From CAZPMO01 sp964587515 (GTDB lineage: Bacteria; Pseudomonadota; Alphaproteobacteria; MPNO01): a stretch of 17,838 bases of DNA. This document shows positions 14,477 through 17,838 of the stretch, in pieces. The notes beneath the pieces are model-generated. The model had not been told where the DNA came from. It saw nothing but the letters and a program-made list of their open reading frames with translations, and ran no database searches. Made by a program: the position numbers and the translations under genes. Every line of letters starts with the position of its first letter. Within the stretch, counting starts at the first letter, position 1. The stretch is from positions 1 to 17,838 of the forward strand of contig CAZPMO010000098.1 of NCBI GenBank assembly GCA_964587515.1. Reading direction: 5' to 3'.

Positions 14477-15430
14477 TTACGCCGAAGGGTTCGACGTCGC
14501 GCGCATGACGCCCATGCCGGTCAGCCATTCGGGGACGGCGTGGTAGCAGTCGATGGTCGCCCGGTACGGCCCGGCCGCGCGCAACGCCGCGAAGGCCGCC
14601 GTCCAGGCGCGGACCTCGTGGACGCCGCCGCCGCCGACCGCCGAAAGCGCATCGTCTTCGGCATCGTCATACGCGTCCAGCCGGTCCGCCATCAGGGTTT
14701 CCATGAACGCCTTGTCCCATTCCGCGTCGGGCGGCAGGCAGGGGCGTCCTCCGGCGGCGAGGTCGCGCCCCGCCTGAAGGACCCGGGCCTGGCGTGTGTC
14801 GTAATCGTCCTTGGTAAGCTCGCCGCCCTCGATCAGTCGGTCGGGCAGGCCGGATTTGAACATGGCGGGTCCGGCGTTGGGCGGGTCGTGCGACAACCCG
14901 CCCGAGCCGACCAGCAGAACACGCTTGTCCAGGCTCGCCAGATATTGCCCCACGGCGTCGCCGAACTGGCGCACGCGGCGGAAACTCGGATAGGGCGGCG
15001 CGTTGCAGTTTACCATGATCGGCAGGCACGGCCGCGCGTCGAGGCCGCCGCAGAACCGGTTGAGCGGCAGGGTAACCCCGTGATCGACCAGCATCCGATG
15101 CGACAGCGTCACGTCGACGCCGGCCTCGCGGACTGATTCGATACATGCCAGCGCGATATCGGCGGGCACATCGATCGGCCCGGGTTTTGTGTCCCAATCG
15201 ATACCGCCGTGCGCCTCGGTGCCAATGCAGAACGACGGCATGGTCCGGTAGAAGAAGCCGTTGAAATGGTCGGGATAGAACACCGCGATCAGTTCGGGGT
15301 CGAAGTCGCGCACCCAGTCGTCCAGTGCGTCCATGGATTGACGCCAGTCGTCGCGGCTTCGTTCGTCGGCCGGCTCCAGAAAACCGAGCTGAAGCGGGCT
15401 GTGCGAAAAGCAGATCAAGGCCATGGACAT
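14477..15430 (-). CDS. Class III extradiol ring-cleavage dioxygenase, MhpB-like
   Basis: A 317-residue LigB-superfamily dioxygenase resembling MhpB (2,3-dihydroxyphenylpropionate 1,2-dioxygenase), which meta-cleaves catechols using Fe(II). Matching blocks are CFSHSPL with H10, YPDHFNGFFY with H55, VDHGVTLPL with H117 (proposed acid/base histidine), KRVLLVGSGGLSHDPP with H181, and GGGVHEVRAWTAAFAAL and PEWLTGMG near the end. Length equals that of the family. The ATG at 15430 is chosen because the protein-like region begins there and a GGGAAGAG ribosome-binding site precedes it; an ATG two codons later is also possible. It is the first gene of the leftward operon (CoA-transferase, crotonase, MFS), about 62 bases downstream of a sigma-70-like promoter, and divergent from the phenol hydroxylase gene. 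The true catechol substrate, with or without a propionate side chain, is unknown. Confidence 0.9.
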   Translation of the reverse strand: MSMALICFSHSPLQLGFLEPADERSRDDWRQSMDALDDWVRDFDPELIAVFYPDHFNGFFYRTMPSFCIGTEAHGGIDWDTKPGPIDVPADIALACIESVREAGVDVTLSHRMLVDHGVTLPLNRFCGGLDARPCLPIMVNCNAPPYPSFRRVRQFGDAVGQYLASLDKRVLLVGSGGLSHDPPNAGPAMFKSGLPDRLIEGGELTKDDYDTRQARVLQAGRDLAAGGRPCLPPDAEWDKAFMETLMADRLDAYDDAEDDALSAVGGGGVHEVRAWTAAFAALRAAGPYRATIDCYHAVPEWLTGMGVMRATSNPSA

Positions 15431-15448
15431 GGTTGTGCTCTTCCCTTC

Positions 15449-15478
15449 TCGATCCGATCGAACGGGTTCGCTGTACAG
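15449..15478. promoter_or_regulatory. Cluster of three short palindromes, candidate operator
   Basis: Three symmetric elements lie side by side in the dioxygenase leader: TCGAT-N3-ATCGA (15449-15461), CGAAC-GG-GTTCG (15459-15470) and CTGTACAG (15471-15478). They fall just downstream of the expected leftward start point, between the promoter and the ribosome-binding site. That is a usual place for a repressor site controlling a catabolic operon. No regulator gene is in the window. Confidence 0.4.
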
Positions 15479-15491
15479 ATCGGGCGAATTA

Positions 15492-15520
15492 ATTACACTC
15501 ATTCCCCAATTGCGTGTCAA
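15492..15520 (-). promoter_or_regulatory. Sigma-70-like promoter for the extradiol dioxygenase operon
   Basis: Read on the minus strand, TTGACA (15520-15515) is followed after exactly 17 bases by TGTAAT (15497-15492), close to the consensus -35 and -10 boxes. Transcription would begin near 15485, giving a leader of about 55 bases before the ATG at 15430. It is the best promoter match in the window. No equally good rightward promoter for the divergent gene at 15561 was found. Confidence 0.6.
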
Positions 15521-15560
15521 TCGACCGCGCCGTGGGTTGCGGCGAATAAGGAGAACAAAT

Positions 15561-17007
15561 ATGGGCGCTCGAACCGGACGGCAATATATCGACGGGCTGA
15601 AGGACGATCGCGAGGTGTGGATCGACGGCGAACGTATCGCCGACGTGACCACCGATCCGCGTTTCGCGCCCGCAATCCGTTCGCTCGCCGAGCTCTACGA
15701 CATGCAGCACGACCCCGAATATCGCGATGTTCTGACCTATCCCTCGCCGACCACCGGCGACGCGGTCGGCCTTTCGTTCATCGAACCCGAGACCCAGGAC
15801 GATCTGGTGCGTCGGCGCGCCATGGTGAAATGCTGGATGGACCGCACCTGCGGCATGTTCGGGCGCAGCCCGGATTTCATGAACATCCACACCACCGCCT
15901 TCGCCTCCGCCGAAGACGAGTTCGCCAAGAGCGGCGAACAGTTCGGCCGCAACATTCGCGCCTATTACGAGCACGCCCGCGAGAACGACATCGCCATGAC
16001 CCATGTGCTGATCAATCCGCAGGTCGACCGGTCGCGGCCGGTGGAGGAGCAGGACAACGACCTCGCGGCCAAGGTGGTGGGCGAAACCGACGCCGGTTTC
16101 ATCATTCGCGGCGCCCGCATGGTCGCCACGCTGGGCGCGATCTCCGACGACATCATGGTAATGCCGAACCCCTATTTGAAGGAAGGAGATGAAGCGAAGG
16201 ATTACGCCTTCGGTTTCAACATTCCGATCGCGACCCGGGGAGTGAAGGTGATCTGCCGTCCGTCCGTGATTCATATGGAGGCGGCGTCGCCGATGGATTA
16301 CCCGCTTTCCGCGCGCCTGGACGAGACCGATGCGCTGGTGGTGTTCGACGATGTGCTGGTTCCCTGGGAAAAGACATTCATCTACCGCGACGTCGCCATG
16401 TGCAACGGGCTGTTCGACCGCATCGGTGCGATGCCCCAGATCATGCATCAGTTCTCGACCAAGAACCTGGCCAAGGCCGAGTTCATGATGTCGCTGGCGT
16501 TCGCCGTCGCCAAGGCGACCAGGATCGACGCCCATCTCAACGTCCAGGGCCAGCTCGCCGAGATGATCACCATGACCGAGACCACGCGCGCCCTGCTGCG
16601 GACCAGCGAAACCGAGGCGCGCATAGGCCCGGTCGGCACCATGACGCCGGCGCGCGAGCCGCTGTGGGCGATCCGGCTCGGCTTCCCCAAGATGTTCGTG
16701 CGCATGGCGGAGATCATGCAGACCATCGGCGCCGGCGGGCTGGTGCAGGTGCCGTCCTACGCGGAATTCGACGGCGCGGCGGCGGAATATGTCGAGCGCT
16801 ACGCCCAGGCGGCCAACGCGGACGCGCGCTCGCGGGTCAAGCTGTTCCGGCTGGCCTACGATTCCTGTGTCTCCAGTTTCGCCGGCCGCCAGCAACTCTA
16901 CGAACGCTACTACTCCGGCGACCCGGTGCGCCTGTCCAGCGCGCTCTACGGCATCTATGACAAGGAACCCTATATAGATCGCATCTGGACCATGCTCGAC
17001 GCCCTGG
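15561..17007 (+). CDS. 4-hydroxyphenylacetate 3-monooxygenase (HpaB) family phenol hydroxylase, 3' end in assembly gap
   Basis: 482 residues are visible of an FADH2-dependent flavin monooxygenase that adds a hydroxyl ortho to a phenol. Family blocks in order are DRTCGMFGRSPDFMN, THVLINPQVDRSRP, GFIIRGARMVATLGAISDD, SARLDETDALVVFDDVLVPWEK, HQFSTKNLAKAEFM, and VQVPSYAEF near the C-terminus. The final residues IYDKEPYIDRIWTMLDAL look like the natural end of the family (about 480-500 residues), so only a few codons and the stop should be lost in the N run that begins at 17008. The ATG at 15561 has AAGGAG 7 bases upstream. A partner flavin reductase (HpaC) would be needed but is not seen. The gene is divergent from the MhpB-like dioxygenase, suggesting hydroxylation followed by ring cleavage. 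The substrate is not determined. Confidence 0.88.
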
Positions 17008-17017
17008 NNNNNNNNNN
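17008..17017. other. Assembly gap (10 N)
   Basis: Ten undetermined bases interrupt the sequence at the 3' end of the HpaB-like gene. The true gap length is unknown. The frame happens to stay open through the gap into the next gene, but this does not show a fused protein. Confidence 0.95.
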
Positions 17018-17048
17018 GAAAGCCAGACGGGTAGCTCGACGTAAGGAA

Positions 17049-17074
17049 GGCGCCCGATCGAGTTGTTGGGCGCC
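17049..17074. repeat. Small hairpin between the hydroxylase and GlcG-like genes
   Basis: GGCGCCC (17049-17055) and GGGCGCC (17068-17074) are perfect 7-bp arms around a 12-base loop in the short spacer just right of the gap. No T-run follows, so it is not a standard terminator. It may be an mRNA processing or stability element, or chance in GC-rich DNA. Confidence 0.3.
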
Positions 17075-17108
17075 ACACTCGGAACGGTCACTGGAAAAAG
17101 GAATTGGC

Positions 17109-17633
17109 ATGGCGACGTTAAAGGCGGTGGAATGCCGCGAATTCATCAGGGGGGTGGTCGAGAAGGCCGAGGAAATGCGGGTGCCGGTGTCGATCGCCTG
17201 CGTCACCGATGGCGGGCATCTGATCGCGTTGGAGCGCATGGACGAGGCCGGCTTCATCACCGCCGAGATCGCCTGGGCCAAGGCCTATACCGCCTGCGCC
17301 TTCCGCGCCATGAGCCCGCGCTTTCCCGACGGGCTGGTGATCCAGCAATGGTTCAAGGAGCGCAACCCGCAGATGATGATGAATTCATCCGTCTTCACCA
17401 ACGGCCGCATTGTCGCGTCGGGCGGCTGCGCGCCGGTGTTCAAGGGGGACGAGATGGTCGGCGCCTACGGCGTCAGCGGCGGCACCTCGGATCAGGACGA
17501 GGTGATGGCGCAATTCGCGCGCGAAAAAATCGGCTGGGCGCATTTGAAGGAAAACGACGACACGCCCGAGGACGTGAAGGCGCATATCAACGAGCTTTAC
17601 GGCCGCGCGGGTCTCGGCGACAGAAATCTCTGA
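17109..17633 (+). CDS. GlcG/HbpS (DUF336) family protein
   Basis: A 174-residue protein of the GlcG/HbpS family. The N-terminal helix contains VEKAEEMRVPVSIACVTDGGHLIALERMDEA, leading into the A-W-A-K-A-Y-T-A helix and the C-terminal SGGCAPVFKGDEMVGAYGVSGGTSDQDE block typical of the family. HbpS of Streptomyces binds haem. GlcG-type members sit in many catabolic operons, often beside oxygenases, with unclear roles (small-molecule binding, cofactor handling or protection). No signal peptide is seen, so it is probably cytoplasmic. The ATG at 17109 is preceded by an AAAAAGGA-type ribosome-binding site. It follows the HpaB-like gene in the same direction and was probably co-transcribed, though the gap between them prevents certainty. 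It could help deliver or sense the aromatic substrate. Confidence 0.88.
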   Translation: MATLKAVECREFIRGVVEKAEEMRVPVSIACVTDGGHLIALERMDEAGFITAEIAWAKAYTACAFRAMSPRFPDGLVIQQWFKERNPQMMMNSSVFTNGRIVASGGCAPVFKGDEMVGAYGVSGGTSDQDEVMAQFAREKIGWAHLKENDDTPEDVKAHINELYGRAGLGDRNL

Positions 17634-17655
17634 ATTGGGCGTTCGGGCTTAGAGC

Positions 17656-17678
17656 ATGATCCAGCCAAATAGGATCAT
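17656..17678. repeat. Short inverted repeat ATGATCC-N9-GGATCAT
   Basis: Perfect 7-bp arms lie at 17656-17662 and 17672-17678, in the gene-free stretch after the GlcG-like gene. The AGAGCATGATCC wording resembles dispersed intergenic repeats common in alphaproteobacterial chromosomes; this is from general familiarity, not a search. No T-run follows, so it is not a clear terminator. Confidence 0.4.
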
Positions 17679-17686
17679 TTGATGGA

Positions 17687-17740
17687 GGCAAATCGACTTC
17701 TCGGGCAAGCGTCGCAACGCACCCGAGAAGTCGATTTGCC
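17687..17740. repeat. Long perfect hairpin (19-bp arms)
   Basis: The 19-base arm at 17687-17705 is exactly complementary to 17722-17740. The 16-base interval itself contains GCGT-CGCA-ACGC, which could extend the helix. Chance formation of a 19-bp perfect stem is very unlikely. No T-run follows on either strand, and the stem is long for a terminator. It may be a REP- or MITE-like element or a bidirectional transcription barrier. Confidence 0.8.
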
Positions 17741-17757
17741 CCACCGAAGGCCGGATT

Positions 17758-17838
17758 ATTCCGCCCCGTGGCGTCGTTGCGCGTCTTTGCCGATGCGCCG
17801 CATCGCCATGCGAAGCGCGCCTAACCACGGGGCGGAAT
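17758..17838. repeat. 81-base element with 14-bp terminal inverted repeats and internal hairpin
   Basis: ATTCCGCCCCGTGG (17758-17771) pairs exactly with CCACGGGGCGGAAT (17825-17838). Inside is a second hairpin around GATGCG-C-CGCATC (about 17791-17805), flanked by GCGCG/CGCGC complementarity. The right arm ends at the last base of the window, so the repeat may extend further. No open frame was seen. It could be a dispersed palindromic repeat, a MITE or a structured RNA. Confidence 0.7.

Noticed and set aside
15431..15652. 74-codon extension ahead of the MhpB-like protein
   Set aside because: It crosses the divergent promoter region and enters the opposite gene; similarity to the family starts at 15430.
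15489..17078. 529-codon open frame on the minus strand, running through the N gap
   Set aside because: It is opposite the HpaB-like gene; the His/Gly/Val/Arg-rich translation has no family pattern.
17687..17740. Rho-independent terminator for the hydroxylase/DUF336 unit
   Set aside because: The stem is long and perfect but no T-run follows on either strand, so a repeat element is the better description.
1..17838. tRNA, rRNA, CRISPR array, transposase or integrase genes
   Set aside because: No tRNA cloverleaf, rRNA-like sequence, regularly spaced direct repeats or recombinase motifs were noticed on either strand.

Overview
The window is a high-GC stretch of bacterial chromosome. Coding is dense, with short spacers, TTG/GTG starts and overlapping stop/start codons. 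Protein style (pyruvate carboxylase tail, homogentisate dioxygenase, class III CoA-transferase, D-aminoacylase-like amidohydrolase) and the intergenic hairpins suggest an alphaproteobacterium, perhaps Rhodospirillales-like. That placement is an inference from gene style; there is no rRNA or other marker to confirm it. The sequence contains a 10-base run of N at 17008-17017, so it is a draft scaffold.

Layout. (1) 1-248: the biotin-carrier end of a carboxylase, most likely pyruvate carboxylase, on the plus strand. (2) 258-4722, minus strand: a three-gene operon of acyl-CoA synthetase, thiolase-family protein and benzoylformate-decarboxylase-like ThDP enzyme. The last two overlap by one base. 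(3) 4844-6896: an integral membrane protein of unknown substrate, convergent (1-nt gap) with a small secreted protein of unknown function. (4) 6989-9197, minus strand: hmgA (homogentisate 1,2-dioxygenase) preceded by a CmcJ/NvfI-type oxidoreductase. This pair diverges from (5) 9317-11014, a D-aminoacylase-type amidohydrolase on the plus strand. (6) 11026-15430, minus strand: four genes reading MhpB-like class III extradiol dioxygenase, class III CoA-transferase, crotonase-family protein and MFS transporter. They are served by a good sigma-70-type promoter at 15492-15520. (7) 15561-17633, plus strand: an HpaB-type FADH2-dependent phenol hydroxylase, interrupted at its very end by the N gap, then a GlcG/HbpS (DUF336) protein. 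(8) 17634-17838: no gene, but two long inverted repeats.

How the genes may work together. Most encode aerobic catabolism of aromatic and acyl-CoA compounds. The divergent block 11026-17633 reads as one unit: MFS uptake of an aromatic acid, ortho-hydroxylation of a phenol by the HpaB-like oxygenase, meta-cleavage of the resulting catechol by the MhpB-like dioxygenase, and CoA chemistry on the substrate side chain or product by the CoA-transferase and crotonase. No HpaC-type flavin reductase, ring-fission hydrolase, hydratase or aldolase lies in the window. The substrate is not identifiable from sequence alone. The block at 258-4722 could activate an acid, then make or break a C-C bond by thiolase and ThDP chemistry. 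HmgA ties the central part to tyrosine/phenylacetate-type catabolism, but its usual partners are absent.
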